A DNA stretch of 64,000 nt from an uncultured Gilliamella sp. (GCA_946481345.1 CAMLMY010000001.1:1-64000), one strand, 5' to 3'. Positions 11,060-20,996 are shown, counted from the first letter of the stretch. The notes: generated from the letters alone by a model not told the origin. A program made the numbers and translations.

Positions 11060-11260
11060 AAATTATTCCTCTAATATTTTTACTATATAGTCTAGAATGC
11101 TGATGATTATATGTTGATATAGTTAACTTCGCTACTATAAATTTATTTTTTAATTGGTTATTTGCTTTTTTTATTTTAGTCGCAAATAGTTATAGTTAAT
11201 TTGAATCGTAATTGACAATTATTGTTTATGATAAGGTAAGCCATAAACTATTTTAATATA

Positions 11261-11281
11261 TTACAGGGCATTGCCCTGTAA
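11261..11281 (-). terminator. Hairpin after pqqL
   Basis: A 10-bp perfect palindrome TTACAGGGCA-T-TGCCCTGTAA lies 10 bases after the pqqL stop. The T run after it on the minus strand is weak, so it may be an RNA 3'-end stabiliser or a weak terminator. Confidence 0.55.
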
Positions 11282-11290
11282 TAAGTTTGG

Positions 11291-14047
11291 TTATTTTTTC
11301 GGTAATAATATAAATATTTTAGGGTTTTGACCTATCAATTTTTGCGCAAGTTCGTTGACGGTTTCTAATGAAATATCTTCAACTTGTGTTAATTGTTGAT
11401 TTAATTGTACAAAATTACCATCATCTGTTGCTGTTTGAGCGATGGCAGTACTCCAATATTGTGCACTTTTTTGTTGTTCTCTGTAATCTTCTTTCCATGC
11501 TTTTTTCGCTATGCTGAGCTCTTGAAGATTAATACCATGTGAACGAATATTGTCCATAACTTGATTAACTAAGGATTTAATTTCATTGACCCGTTTAGGA
11601 TCGGTGGTGAAATTAAGTCTAGCAAGGTAGTAAGATTCTGGTTTCTTGATTATCTGCTCTGAAAAAATAATAGTATAAACACCAGAGTTTTGTTCTCGAA
11701 TAGCAGTATGTAAGCGAGCATTTACAACTTTATCAAGCAAATTTAAAGCAAGTTGATTGTTTTGACTCCAATCTGCTTCACTTGTATACAATAGACTTAC
11801 CATTGCTTTATCACTGGTACCATATGGATAATTAAATTGCATTGGCTTGTTAATTGGCGTGATATGATTGTTATGCCAATGTAACTTAGTGGAATTACCG
11901 TTAATCCCTGCAAGCCATTTTACAGTTAATGCTTTTAGTTGCTTTGTATCTACATTACCAGAAATCGTTAAAACCATCGAATTTGGTGATGAGTAAAGCA
12001 TTTGATAAGTCGATTGTAATTGTGTGCTAGTAAAGTGACGCCATTTACCATTTGGATGAACCATTAAACGTTGACTATTATTAAATGTATTTTTATGGAT
12101 AAAATCTAAAAATTTTCTTTCTATTGGTAATTTATTTTGCATCAACATCGCATTTTGCTGTGCTAATGACAATTTTTGTGAATTAAATTGTGGCGCTGTT
12201 AATTTTAAATAGAGTATAGAAAATAACGTTTCTAATTGATCATCGGTTGTACTACCTTGAAAACCATGATGTAGAAGCTCAGCATAAGGTTTTAATTCTC
12301 CATATTGCCGTAATTCTTTACTGCTATAATTGCCATAACCGCTGAGTTCAGCTAATTGCTGAGACCAAGTTACTGCTCCTAATTGTGAATTAGCATCTAA
12401 TGATTGACCGCCTGGAATTCTTAAATTGATTTGGATATTATCAGTTAATTTTTGATTTGGGTATACAATAACCCTCATACCATTATTAAGAATCCACTCT
12501 TCGCTATCAAGCTCTTTTAATGCATTTGTTTTAACGATAGTACCTTGTACTGGAGGTGCAATAATTAAGGGTTTATTTTGAGTTTGATAAGAAAATTCAC
12601 TCAGTTGAGTATCATCTTTATGTCGAGTTGCTTCCCATAGTGCAACAATAGCACTTTGTGATATTATTTTTTTATCATTATCAGGTCCGATAATTGCAAG
12701 GCGTAAATGACTTTGCTCTAAACGACGAGAAATAACTTGTTTAAGCTTTTCCGGCGTTATTTGATTAATAATTGATTGTGTTATAGCTAATTGCTGTTTT
12801 TTATTTATCATTGGCATTTGGTATTCGACTGCGGTGGTTAAGCGTTCAGCTAATTGGTTATTACGATAATTATTTTCACTTGCTGCTTGTTGTGATAATT
12901 TGGTTAATATCTGTTTAGTGGCCTGTTCGTACTCTTTTTTAGATACAGGTATTATCGCTAATCGTTGCAGCTCATCAAACATTAATTGTAGGGTTTCTTG
13001 ATAATGATTTTGATTTGGAATAGCAAATAGTAGGTATTGTATTCTTTTTTCATCTAATAAAACACTTTGCTCTTTCACTTGAGCTAGTTGCAATTTTTGA
13101 TTTTCAGTAATCAATTGCAGGCGTTTATTTAGAATAGATAGCCAAATTTGATCTACAATATCATCAGTCATTCCTTGTGAAGTATTTAATGGTGCAATAG
13201 CATCGCGTTGCAGCATAATTTGGATCAATCGTTGTCCTTGCTCTGCATCAAATATCATTTTAACTAGCGGAGTCGGCTGAGAAGAAAATTGTCGTAAAGA
13301 TGGTATATCTACTGGTGAGTTTCCTTTATCTGCAACACCAAAATATTTGTTTATCTCTTGGCGTATAGATTGTTCATTAAATTGGCCAACTACAATTAAG
13401 CTCATTCTTTGTGGTTGATACCATTTTTGATAAAAAGTTTTAGCTTCTTCAACCGGACTATTTTTGATTAAAGATAACGATCCAATAGGTGAGCTATTAG
13501 CGTATAAACTTCCTTGGTAACGTAATTGATCGAGTTGTTCATTAATTCGATAAGCAACACCTTGTCGTAAGCGCCACTCTTCGACAATTACATTGCGTTC
13601 TTGATTAAAATCTGCAGGATCAAATGAGATATTATAAGCCCAGTCTGCCATTACCTGTAGACCAGTTTGAATGGCTTGTGGATTGGTTGGTAATGATAAT
13701 TTATATATTGTAGAGTTAAAACTAGTAACGGCATTAATATGCGCTCCAAATGTTATACCATATTTTTCTAACTGTTTCCGGCTTGATTGGTTAGGGAAGT
13801 TTTTTGTACCTTTAAATGCCATATGTTCAACAAAATGTGCTAGCCCTTTTTGCTGTTCTGTTTCTTGCACTGATCCACTATGGACAACTAATCTTAATTC
13901 AGCGTTATCACTCTGTTTTGGCATTAAAATTACTGTTAAACCATTATCCAATTGATAACGTTTTATCATGGGATCTTGTGGGAGTGATGTGCTTTGTACA
14001 CAGGCTGTTAGTACAAATAAAACACAACAAACAATCAAATTTTTCAT
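11291..14047 (-). CDS. pqqL: M16 family zinc metalloprotease, PqqL-like lipoprotein
   Basis: The 918-residue protein is a two-half M16 protease. It starts with a signal peptide and lipobox LTAC (lipidation at Cys16). The inverted zinc motif HFVEH lies at 71-75, with a likely third ligand in the ERNVIVEE stretch at 150-157. The C-terminal half is the usual inactive M16 clamp. In E. coli, PqqL is the periplasmic protease partner of the TonB-dependent receptor YddB; related FusC cleaves imported ferredoxin to release iron. Here it follows yddB and yddA on the same strand with short gaps, so an operon is likely. Substrate is unknown. Confidence 0.9.
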   Translation of the reverse strand: MKNLIVCCVLFVLTACVQSTSLPQDPMIKRYQLDNGLTVILMPKQSDNAELRLVVHSGSVQETEQQKGLAHFVEHMAFKGTKNFPNQSSRKQLEKYGITFGAHINAVTSFNSTIYKLSLPTNPQAIQTGLQVMADWAYNISFDPADFNQERNVIVEEWRLRQGVAYRINEQLDQLRYQGSLYANSSPIGSLSLIKNSPVEEAKTFYQKWYQPQRMSLIVVGQFNEQSIRQEINKYFGVADKGNSPVDIPSLRQFSSQPTPLVKMIFDAEQGQRLIQIMLQRDAIAPLNTSQGMTDDIVDQIWLSILNKRLQLITENQKLQLAQVKEQSVLLDEKRIQYLLFAIPNQNHYQETLQLMFDELQRLAIIPVSKKEYEQATKQILTKLSQQAASENNYRNNQLAERLTTAVEYQMPMINKKQQLAITQSIINQITPEKLKQVISRRLEQSHLRLAIIGPDNDKKIISQSAIVALWEATRHKDDTQLSEFSYQTQNKPLIIAPPVQGTIVKTNALKELDSEEWILNNGMRVIVYPNQKLTDNIQINLRIPGGQSLDANSQLGAVTWSQQLAELSGYGNYSSKELRQYGELKPYAELLHHGFQGSTTDDQLETLFSILYLKLTAPQFNSQKLSLAQQNAMLMQNKLPIERKFLDFIHKNTFNNSQRLMVHPNGKWRHFTSTQLQSTYQMLYSSPNSMVLTISGNVDTKQLKALTVKWLAGINGNSTKLHWHNNHITPINKPMQFNYPYGTSDKAMVSLLYTSEADWSQNNQLALNLLDKVVNARLHTAIREQNSGVYTIIFSEQIIKKPESYYLARLNFTTDPKRVNEIKSLVNQVMDNIRSHGINLQELSIAKKAWKEDYREQQKSAQYWSTAIAQTATDDGNFVQLNQQLTQVEDISLETVNELAQKLIGQNPKIFILLPKK

Positions 14048-14094
14048 TTTTCGTCCTATAAAAATACTTTAGATATTGTTATCTATATAAATAT

Positions 14095-15765
14095 CTACAA
14101 TGTTTTATTAATATTAATTACTTGGTTAACTAATGGCTCTAATTCATTTTGATGTGAAACTAATACTATCGCACTATGTGTTAACGTTTTTTTTAAGCGA
14201 TCTATCATGATTATTGCACTGTCAACATCTAGCCATGATGTGATTTCATCAAGTAATAATAAGTCAGGTTTATTCAGGTATAACCTAGCAAATAATAATC
14301 GTTGCTTTTCACCGCCAGATAATCTTATTTCCCAGTTATCTTCTTTTTCTAGCTCATGATTTAGCTCTGTTAATCCTGCAAACTCTAATGCTTTTTCTAA
14401 TTCATTTTGATTATAAACATTGGCATTTTGTGGATAACTTATTAGATCAGCTAATTTGCCAAAACCAATATAACTTTTTTGTGGTAACCAAATATAGTTA
14501 TCTGTCCGATTTATCGATCCAGAAAAATGAGGCCAAAATCCAGCTAAACTTTTTAATAATGTTGATTTACCACTTCCTGATACACCTTTTATTAGTAATG
14601 ATTGTCCCGCTTTTAATTGGCAAGAGATGGAAACTAATGGGAAATTATTAGTATTCATGACTTGTAAATTAGCTACCTTTAATAGATAGTTAGATTCTAA
14701 ATCATCATTTTTTATATTAGGTTCAATTGGTTCTTCTAGTAATATGGCAAAATTATAAAGTCTTGTTACTGTTGCTTGCCATACTGCGATATCTTTATAA
14801 CTGAAAATAAACCAGCTTAATGCGCTATTGAGTTGAGTGAATGCCATCCTAATTTGCATCAATCCACCTAATTGGATTGCACCGCTAATAAATTTAGGTA
14901 AAGCAAAAAATATTGGAGCTAATGATGAGATGTGGCTAAAGCCATTGACGAAAAACAGCAAGTTTCGTTCTTTATTGATCAACTGGTACCAATTGCGGAT
15001 GATAGCTGAAAAATGGTGTTGTAGTTTTGTTTGTTCTTGCTCCTGTGCATGCTGCCCAGCAATGTTATCACTATTATCGCGACATCGAATTAGGGCACTA
15101 CGATAGTTTGCTTCATTTTTTTGTTTTTCAACATTAATACCATGTAGTTTTCTACCAATTAAATGGGTAATTAATATACCAAAAGTGACGTATAAAAGGC
15201 AGACGAAAAACATATAACCAGGTATGGTTATTGTGACGTCAAACAAGGTGAATGAAATTGATCCTGATAAATTCCATAGGATCATTGAAAACGAAACAAA
15301 AGTGAATGTTGATGTTAAAAAAGAAATGAGTAGACCTAATGATTGCGAAATTAATAGATGTATATCTTCAGCAATACGTTGATCTGGATTATCAGGTTCA
15401 AGTTGTCGATTTTGTAAATGGTAATGCTGCCCATTTTTTGACAGCCATTTTTGGGTAATATGCACTGTCATCCAATTACGCCATTTTATTAATAATTTTT
15501 TTCTTAAATAATCAGCATAAACAACTAATAAAATGAGAATGGCAATCAATAGAATGAATTGTAATAATAAACTGTAAATAGTAGTACTATCAAGACGTTG
15601 TAAAGCATCAAAGAACTTACCATTCCATTCATTGATTAAGACATTAAACCAGATTGATGTTAAACTCAATCCAATAGTAACAATTAGTAATAACCAAGCG
15701 ACCATTGATTGTGATGATCGCCAAAAAGGTTTAACTAAAAAATAAAATTGTTTTAACTTGCTCAC
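14095..15765 (-). CDS. yddA: ABC transporter, fused permease/ATPase, YddA-like
   Basis: The 556-residue protein has an N-terminal SbmA/BacA-type membrane domain (about 1-330, several helices) with motif EPDNPDQRIAEDI. A C-terminal ATPase has Walker [10 protein letters not shown], signature LSGGEKQRL and Walker B LLLLDE. It belongs to the inner-membrane group that includes E. coli YddA and vitamin B12/peptide importers. It lies 47 bases upstream of pqqL and 56 bases downstream of yddB, as in the E. coli yddAB-pqqL locus. A role in moving the product made by PqqL across the inner membrane is inference. Confidence 0.88.
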   Translation of the reverse strand: MSKLKQFYFLVKPFWRSSQSMVAWLLLIVTIGLSLTSIWFNVLINEWNGKFFDALQRLDSTTIYSLLLQFILLIAILILLVVYADYLRKKLLIKWRNWMTVHITQKWLSKNGQHYHLQNRQLEPDNPDQRIAEDIHLLISQSLGLLISFLTSTFTFVSFSMILWNLSGSISFTLFDVTITIPGYMFFVCLLYVTFGILITHLIGRKLHGINVEKQKNEANYRSALIRCRDNSDNIAGQHAQEQEQTKLQHHFSAIIRNWYQLINKERNLLFFVNGFSHISSLAPIFFALPKFISGAIQLGGLMQIRMAFTQLNSALSWFIFSYKDIAVWQATVTRLYNFAILLEEPIEPNIKNDDLESNYLLKVANLQVMNTNNFPLVSISCQLKAGQSLLIKGVSGSGKSTLLKSLAGFWPHFSGSINRTDNYIWLPQKSYIGFGKLADLISYPQNANVYNQNELEKALEFAGLTELNHELEKEDNWEIRLSGGEKQRLLFARLYLNKPDLLLLDEITSWLDVDSAIIMIDRLKKTLTHSAIVLVSHQNELEPLVNQVININKTL

Positions 15766-15821
15766 GATCTTATTATTTCTATTAAGTTACTTAAAAAACA
15801 AAATGATAAATGATGTCTAGA

Positions 15822-18362
15822 CTAGAAATCATAGCCGATTTGCATCCAAAATTGGCGACCTATATCATAAGAATTTAAGATAATAGGGTTGCCATTAGCG
15901 TCAACACCATAATTATATCGATCAGTTACATTGCGTTTATTTAATAAATTATTGACTTCCAATGACATATTCGCACCATAAGCAAAACTCGGTTTCCATA
16001 GCATTTTTACATCCCAACGAAATGTACTACCAAAATCTTCACGATCATAACGTGCTAATTGGCCTTTGTCTGGATCCCATTTGTATGAGCTTTCATATCT
16101 CACAGCTTGAGAGCGTTGAGCATGCCATTGGAACTGATTATAAATTGACAGGTCATAATCAGGAAACGCAGTCGTAAGCTCTAAATTAAATCTTAATGGA
16201 AGATTAAAATCAGTTGCTGGTAATTTGGACGCTTTAATAACTTTCCCATTATAATAAACATAATCTTTATTAATTCTTCCTCCGGCAGCATCATAATGAG
16301 CATAACCTACTTTTGGTGTATTACTCTGATTTTTTTCCCAGATAATCGATGCTTTTAAGGTATTTTCAGTTGTAGCGATCTTCCATTTTTCAGGATTAGT
16401 TACACTAATAGCAAAACTGTTATGTTCACTTTTACCTGTATTGTCAAATTTGCGTACCGAAGATCTAGCATATTTAGGTTTACTGACTACTTCGTCACGG
16501 CTATTACGGTGTACATATTCAAATTTCCACAGTGTATCAAGAATTTTTTGTTCAATACCAAAGTTAATTTCATCACTGTAAGGTGTAGAAAGATGATTTA
16601 AACCTTCAAAATCAGTTTCGTTTATCCACTTATCATCAATGACATCACCTGGCTTACATCCGTAACAGTTATATAATCCACCATTTTGTGCACCATATAA
16701 TGCATAGCCCATCATTGTTCTACCGTAATAGCGGTTATAACCAGCAATTAAATTAGTCTGTTTAGTACCAAATAGGTCATAGGTTGTCGCTATTCGTGGA
16801 GCGACATTATAATTTTTCACAAAATTGTCGTAGTCAACCCGTATTCCTGGTTGTAAGGTTAAACGGTGATAGGTGATAGTATCGTCAGCATAAAGTGCGT
16901 AGTTTTTATAATCTGCACTATAAGTCCCTTTCTTAAAGGCATTGATCATCCAATTCTTCCAGACATCATTATAATTAACAAAGTTATATCTAAAAAAGTC
17001 TTTATTACGGATATAAGATGCGTTTGTTTTTTTGAATTCAAATCCAGATTTTGGTTGATGTATCGTGTTACCCCAATTAATTGGTGTAAATGTGAATTTA
17101 CCTTTTAATTCGGTATTTTTTTGTTTAGTTTTTAAATCACCAATACCACCAGATTGTTTTTCAAAGTTTTCATCTTGTTCTATCCAATTTTCATAACGAT
17201 AAGAAACATAATATTTTTGGTCATCTTTACGTTTATCTTCTAGCACTTGGTAACCGGTAGTCAATTCTAATTCACCTAAATCTTGTTGCGAAGTTAACTG
17301 TAATGATGAGCCAATGCCAGTATGGTTAGTTTTAAATCCAGAATTAGCAACATTGGCAGAAAATGAATAGTCCTGGTAATTAGAATAATTTACTGACCAA
17401 TCTAAATAGGTATTATCTGTCATATACCAACTAAATTTAGATAAGTAGTTATTGGATGTTCGTGTTTGATCTTTATAGCCACCAGCAGCTTCAATATCTG
17501 CAATTTCGTTTGATGAGTCTAGAATAATTGCTTCACCGCGATAAGCGTAAGATGAAATATCTGATTCTTTTCGAGAAGCGGAGAAAACAAAACCTAAATT
17601 ATCAGTGATACCAGATTCAAACCATCCGCCAAAGTTTTCTTTTTTATAATGTGGTTGAAAACGATTTGGTCGGTTTGAAGTATTTTGTGTAGGACTAAAA
17701 TCAACACGTTTATCGGTATGTATTTTATTCCAAGCTGAACGAGTAGTATTGTAGTAAACACTACCTCCTGTAGTATATTTCCAACGACGTCCGGTAACAT
17801 CAATAACACCGCCAGTAAATCCACCATATTCCACAGGAATGTTCTTATCATAAACTTTGACATTATCGATTAAACGACTGTCAATATATAGACCTTGCTC
17901 ATCAGAATTAATACGTGTAGCCGTAATATCATCATTAGGATTTGACGGATCAATATCGTTGTTAAAACTAATACCATCTAGCATAAAATTATTTTGATAG
18001 CTTGATGCGCCATGAATTGTAACTTTAGAGGGTTTGATTTCCCCTTGTTGATTGCCATTATTGCTGCTATTTGATACTTGAATTGACGGTAATGTTTTTA
18101 AAATATCGGTAATATTGCCGTTACCCATTGTACCGGTACGAATTTCTTCTGATGTAATAAGTTCTGGTTGTGATGCTATAGGATTGGAGTTAAATTTTGC
18201 TTTTACAACCATAACCTCTTTTTTATTATCCTCTTTATTTTCTTCAGTTAGTACTTCTTTGTTATCTTGATGTTTTTTTTCATCTTGAACATCTTTGGCT
18301 TGAATATAAATTGGAAATAATAAACAACAGAAGATTGAGTAGATTTGATAAGGTTTACACAT
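15822..18362 (-). CDS. yddB: TonB-dependent outer-membrane receptor, YddB/FusA-like
   Basis: The 846-residue protein starts with a signal peptide (cleavage likely near IQAKD). A plug domain follows, with ILKTLPSIQVSNSS and GEIKPSKVTIHGASSYQNNFMLDGISFNN, then a long beta barrel ending in the C-terminal Phe (FWMQIGYDF) expected of outer-membrane proteins. It is the first gene of the yddB-yddA-pqqL unit. A Fur-like box (18397-18415) and a near-perfect CRP site (18440-18461) lie upstream, so iron and carbon status probably control it. The ligand is unknown; for the Pectobacterium relative FusA it is plant ferredoxin. Confidence 0.88.
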   Translation of the reverse strand: MCKPYQIYSIFCCLLFPIYIQAKDVQDEKKHQDNKEVLTEENKEDNKKEVMVVKAKFNSNPIASQPELITSEEIRTGTMGNGNITDILKTLPSIQVSNSSNNGNQQGEIKPSKVTIHGASSYQNNFMLDGISFNNDIDPSNPNDDITATRINSDEQGLYIDSRLIDNVKVYDKNIPVEYGGFTGGVIDVTGRRWKYTTGGSVYYNTTRSAWNKIHTDKRVDFSPTQNTSNRPNRFQPHYKKENFGGWFESGITDNLGFVFSASRKESDISSYAYRGEAIILDSSNEIADIEAAGGYKDQTRTSNNYLSKFSWYMTDNTYLDWSVNYSNYQDYSFSANVANSGFKTNHTGIGSSLQLTSQQDLGELELTTGYQVLEDKRKDDQKYYVSYRYENWIEQDENFEKQSGGIGDLKTKQKNTELKGKFTFTPINWGNTIHQPKSGFEFKKTNASYIRNKDFFRYNFVNYNDVWKNWMINAFKKGTYSADYKNYALYADDTITYHRLTLQPGIRVDYDNFVKNYNVAPRIATTYDLFGTKQTNLIAGYNRYYGRTMMGYALYGAQNGGLYNCYGCKPGDVIDDKWINETDFEGLNHLSTPYSDEINFGIEQKILDTLWKFEYVHRNSRDEVVSKPKYARSSVRKFDNTGKSEHNSFAISVTNPEKWKIATTENTLKASIIWEKNQSNTPKVGYAHYDAAGGRINKDYVYYNGKVIKASKLPATDFNLPLRFNLELTTAFPDYDLSIYNQFQWHAQRSQAVRYESSYKWDPDKGQLARYDREDFGSTFRWDVKMLWKPSFAYGANMSLEVNNLLNKRNVTDRYNYGVDANGNPIILNSYDIGRQFWMQIGYDF

Positions 18363-18396
18363 GATAAATTTAATGATAACTAATTTAAATAAGAAT

Positions 18397-18415
18397 GGAT
18401 CTTATTATCATTATC
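18397..18415 (-). promoter_or_regulatory. Fur box upstream of yddB
   Basis: On the minus strand the sequence GATAATGATAATAAGATCC matches the 19-bp Fur consensus at about 14 positions, including an unbroken GATAATGATAAT. It lies 35 bases upstream of the yddB ATG. Confidence 0.7.
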
Positions 18416-18439
18416 ATTTAAATCAATTTAATTTGACAG

Positions 18440-18461
18440 AAATGTGACATATATCACATTT
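18440..18461. promoter_or_regulatory. CRP site between yddB and tehB
   Basis: AAATGTGA-CATATA-TCACATTT is a fully symmetric 22-bp site that matches the CRP consensus at every arm position. Its centre is 88 bases from the yddB start and 130 from the tehB start, so yddB is the likelier target. Confidence 0.85.
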
Positions 18462-18528
18462 TTTATGCATAACTATGTATTATGTCTTTATTAAATAAAA
18501 GTTTTTAAAAAAAGTTGTTGAATTGACT

Positions 18529-18555
18529 AATAGTTGACTATAATAGTCAACTATT
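18529..18555. promoter_or_regulatory. 27-bp perfect palindrome over the likely tehB promoter
   Basis: Arms AATAGTTGACTAT and ATAGTCAACTATT flank a single central A. The centre contains a perfect TATAAT (18539-18544) that could be the tehB -10 element. A repressor bound here would block transcription. A partial extra repeat, TTGACTAATAG, lies just upstream at 18523-18533. The binding protein is unknown. Confidence 0.65.
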
Positions 18556-18580
18556 ATGTGATTTTATTAATGGTATTGTG

Positions 18581-19441
18581 ATGAAAAATTTAGTTTGTTA
18601 TAAAACGTTACCTATTTGGGATGTTAATACTTTACCAACTTTGTTTCGCGAAAAGCATAATACACAAATAGGTACATGGGCGAAATTAAACATTATTAAA
18701 GGTTATGTGAATTTTGATATGTTAACCGAACAGGGAGATATTATCTCTCAGCATATTTTCGATGTTGATCATCAACCTCCATTTATTTTGCCTCAACAAT
18801 GGCATCGAATTGCGCAAGTATCTGATGATCTACAGTGTCAACTGGCTTTTTATTGTCAACCTGAAGATTATACCCAGAAAAAATATCAAATGACGAAAAC
18901 GCATTCTGATGTGTTAGATGTTTGTCAAATTATTCAAGCAGGAAAAGCTTTAGATTTAGGGTGTGGTTCTGGTCGTAATTCACTTTTTTTGCAACTACTT
19001 GGTTTTGATGTTGATGCTGTTGACAAATCGGAGATGAGTATCAGTAATTTACAACAAATTATTGCCAATGATGATCTATCTCATATCAAGGCATCTATTT
19101 ATGATATAAACCAAGCTAATCTTAAAGGTAATTACGATTTAATTATTTCAACAGTTGTAATGATGTTTCTACAACCAGATCGAATTCCTGATATTATTGA
19201 TAATATGCAAACTATAACCAAAACGGGCGGTTATAATTTAATTGTATGTGCCATGTCAACAGACGATTTTCCTTGTTCAGTCGGGTTTTCATTTACGTTT
19301 AAAGAGAATGAATTACGTAATTATTATCAAGATTGGGATATTCTAAAATATAATGAAGATGTTGGCGAATTGCACAAGACGGATATTAATGGTAACCGGA
19401 TAAAACTTCGTTTTGCGACTTTACTAGCAAAAAAACGATAA
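18581..19441 (+). CDS. tehB: Tellurite-resistance type SAM methyltransferase TehB (long form)
   Basis: The 286-residue protein has an N-terminal DUF1971 beta domain (about 1-85: CYKTLPIWDVNTLP, EKHNTQIGTWAKL, PPFILPQQWHRI). A class I methyltransferase domain follows, with motif I ALDLGCGSGRNSLFL at about 122-137. This long form resembles Haemophilus TehB rather than the 197-residue E. coli TehB. It may methylate tellurite or selenite, or respond to oxidative stress. ATG 18581 is chosen; the GTG at 18578 directly before it is an alternative. A 27-bp palindrome lies over the likely promoter. Confidence 0.88.
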   Translation: MKNLVCYKTLPIWDVNTLPTLFREKHNTQIGTWAKLNIIKGYVNFDMLTEQGDIISQHIFDVDHQPPFILPQQWHRIAQVSDDLQCQLAFYCQPEDYTQKKYQMTKTHSDVLDVCQIIQAGKALDLGCGSGRNSLFLQLLGFDVDAVDKSEMSISNLQQIIANDDLSHIKASIYDINQANLKGNYDLIISTVVMMFLQPDRIPDIIDNMQTITKTGGYNLIVCAMSTDDFPCSVGFSFTFKENELRNYYQDWDILKYNEDVGELHKTDINGNRIKLRFATLLAKKR

Positions 19442-19476
19442 TATTACAGGATATCATCCTGTAATATTTTGTTTTT
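19441..19476. terminator. Bidirectional terminator between tehB and fmt
   Basis: The stem ATATTACAGGAT / ATCCTGTAATAT with an ATC loop is followed by TTTTGTTTTT on the plus strand. The tehB stop overlaps its first base. It separates the convergent tehB and fmt genes. Confidence 0.85.
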
Positions 19477-19478
19477 GA

Positions 19479-20459
19479 CTATTGATTACTACCTAGTATT
19501 TTACCCACTTCAAACCAAGATTTACGAGAATTTAGTAGGTCTTGGGCGGACATTGGTTTTTTACCTGCTGGTTGTAATATTGTCATGTTTAATGATCCAT
19601 CACTTGTGGCAATACAAATTCCTTTCTTATCCGCCTGTAAAATGGTGCCAACGGGTTGATTATGTTGAGTTGCCATAACTTGAGCTTGCCAAACTTTTAT
19701 AGGTTCACCATTTACTTCAAAGTAACTAACTGGCCAAGGGTTAAATGCTCGCACACATCGTTCCAGTTGTATTGCTGATAAATTCCAATCTAATTTAGCC
19801 TCTTGTTTAGATAATTTTTCTGCATAAGTGGCTTGTGATTGTTGTTGCTTTTCTGGTTTAATTTTTCCTTGATTAATCAGTGTTAGTGTCTCAAGTAATG
19901 CTTGTGGCCCTAATTTAGCTAACTTTTCATATAGTGTTGCACTGGTGTCAGACGGTTCAATTGGGCATGCTAACTTATAAAGCATATCACCAGTATCAAG
20001 TCCGGCATCCATTTGCATAATGGTGATACCTGTTTCACTATCTCCAGCCCAACACGCACGCTGAATTGGCGCTGCACCTCGCCATTTAGGCAATAAAGAA
20101 CCATGGACATTTAAACATCCAAGTTTTGGCATATCAAGTACTGCTTGAGGTAAAATTAATCCATAAGCAACCACAATCATAATATCGGCATTAAGATTGG
20201 CAATGACGTGCTGATTTTCTATGGTTTTGAGTGTGGTTGGTTGATAAATGGAAAGATTGTTTTCGATTGCTAATTGTTTTACAGGGCTTGCCGTTAACTT
20301 ATTTCCTCGACCTGCGGGTCTATCTGGTTGACTGAAGACGGCGATGACATTATGGTTTGAGTCAATTAGGGCTTTTAAATGTGTGGCAGCAAAATCAGGT
20401 GTACCTGCAAAAATAATATTTAAGGGTTTAGTGGCTTGTAACATGTGCAATATATCCAT
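19479..20459 (-). CDS. fmt: Methionyl-tRNA formyltransferase
   Basis: Fmt formylates initiator Met-tRNA with 10-formyl-tetrahydrofolate. [13 protein letters not shown] near the N-terminus, [13 protein letters not shown] (family SLLPxxRGxxPI, with the catalytic Asn in NVHG just before) and [16 protein letters not shown] are all present. The C-terminal domain (about 207-315) is the OB-like tRNA-binding part. Starts are ambiguous: ATG 20459 is used here, and ATG 20444 (MLQATKPLN) is an equally good alternative. None has a strong ribosome binding site. The usual partner def is not adjacent. Confidence 0.95.
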   Translation of the reverse strand: MDILHMLQATKPLNIIFAGTPDFAATHLKALIDSNHNVIAVFSQPDRPAGRGNKLTASPVKQLAIENNLSIYQPTTLKTIENQHVIANLNADIMIVVAYGLILPQAVLDMPKLGCLNVHGSLLPKWRGAAPIQRACWAGDSETGITIMQMDAGLDTGDMLYKLACPIEPSDTSATLYEKLAKLGPQALLETLTLINQGKIKPEKQQQSQATYAEKLSKQEAKLDWNLSAIQLERCVRAFNPWPVSYFEVNGEPIKVWQAQVMATQHNQPVGTILQADKKGICIATSDGSLNMTILQPAGKKPMSAQDLLNSRKSWFEVGKILGSNQ

Positions 20460-20568
20460 AATCAAAATATTATGGATATTATACTTTAAATTAAATTAAG
20501 AATCTGCAACCACAAAAATGAGTTTTTAATATCTATCACTTTTGGATTGTATAAAAGTATTGACTGAG

Positions 20569-20910
20569 TTATAGCGGTAAGTTACGTTCAATCATGCCTT
20601 GTTTGTAAAGTTCGTAGGTGTTAGAGAAGATTTTTTTGTATAAAAAATAATAAAAAATTCCACCAAAAACGCCACCACAAAATATGCCGGTGACAATTGC
20701 AAGGATAATAAGTTTTGATTTATTATCCTTGCTAACCTTCATATTATTGTACATTTTGGTTAATCTTTCATCTGTCAGCTTACTATTCTTTATTGTTGAT
20801 TTTACTACGAACATGTATAATTTCATTAATAGATAAATAAATGTGCAAAAAATTAAAATAATACATGACATTATACCTATAAACATTAAAAATTGTTGAG
20901 CATTACTCAT
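20569..20910 (-). CDS. Hypothetical small membrane protein with two helices
   Basis: A 113-residue protein that I do not recognise. Two strongly hydrophobic segments are visible (about 8-36 and 67-90, the second Gly/Phe-rich: TGIFCGGVFGGIFYYFLY). A basic, charged linker containing KNSKLTDERLTKMYNNMKVSKDNKSK lies between them. It lies 86 bases downstream of the SLC13-type permease on the same strand and may be co-transcribed with it. The start at ATG 20910 is plausible. No function can be assigned. Confidence 0.6.
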   Translation of the reverse strand: MSNAQQFLMFIGIMSCIILIFCTFIYLLMKLYMFVVKSTIKNSKLTDERLTKMYNNMKVSKDNKSKLIILAIVTGIFCGGVFGGIFYYFLYKKIFSNTYELYKQGMIERNLPL

Positions 20911-20996
20911 TTTCTAAAACCTTATTCCTTAAATTAGCTGGTCATCCAGACACTTTATAGTAACCATAAAATATAGTTTAATAAATATTTTTTTAC

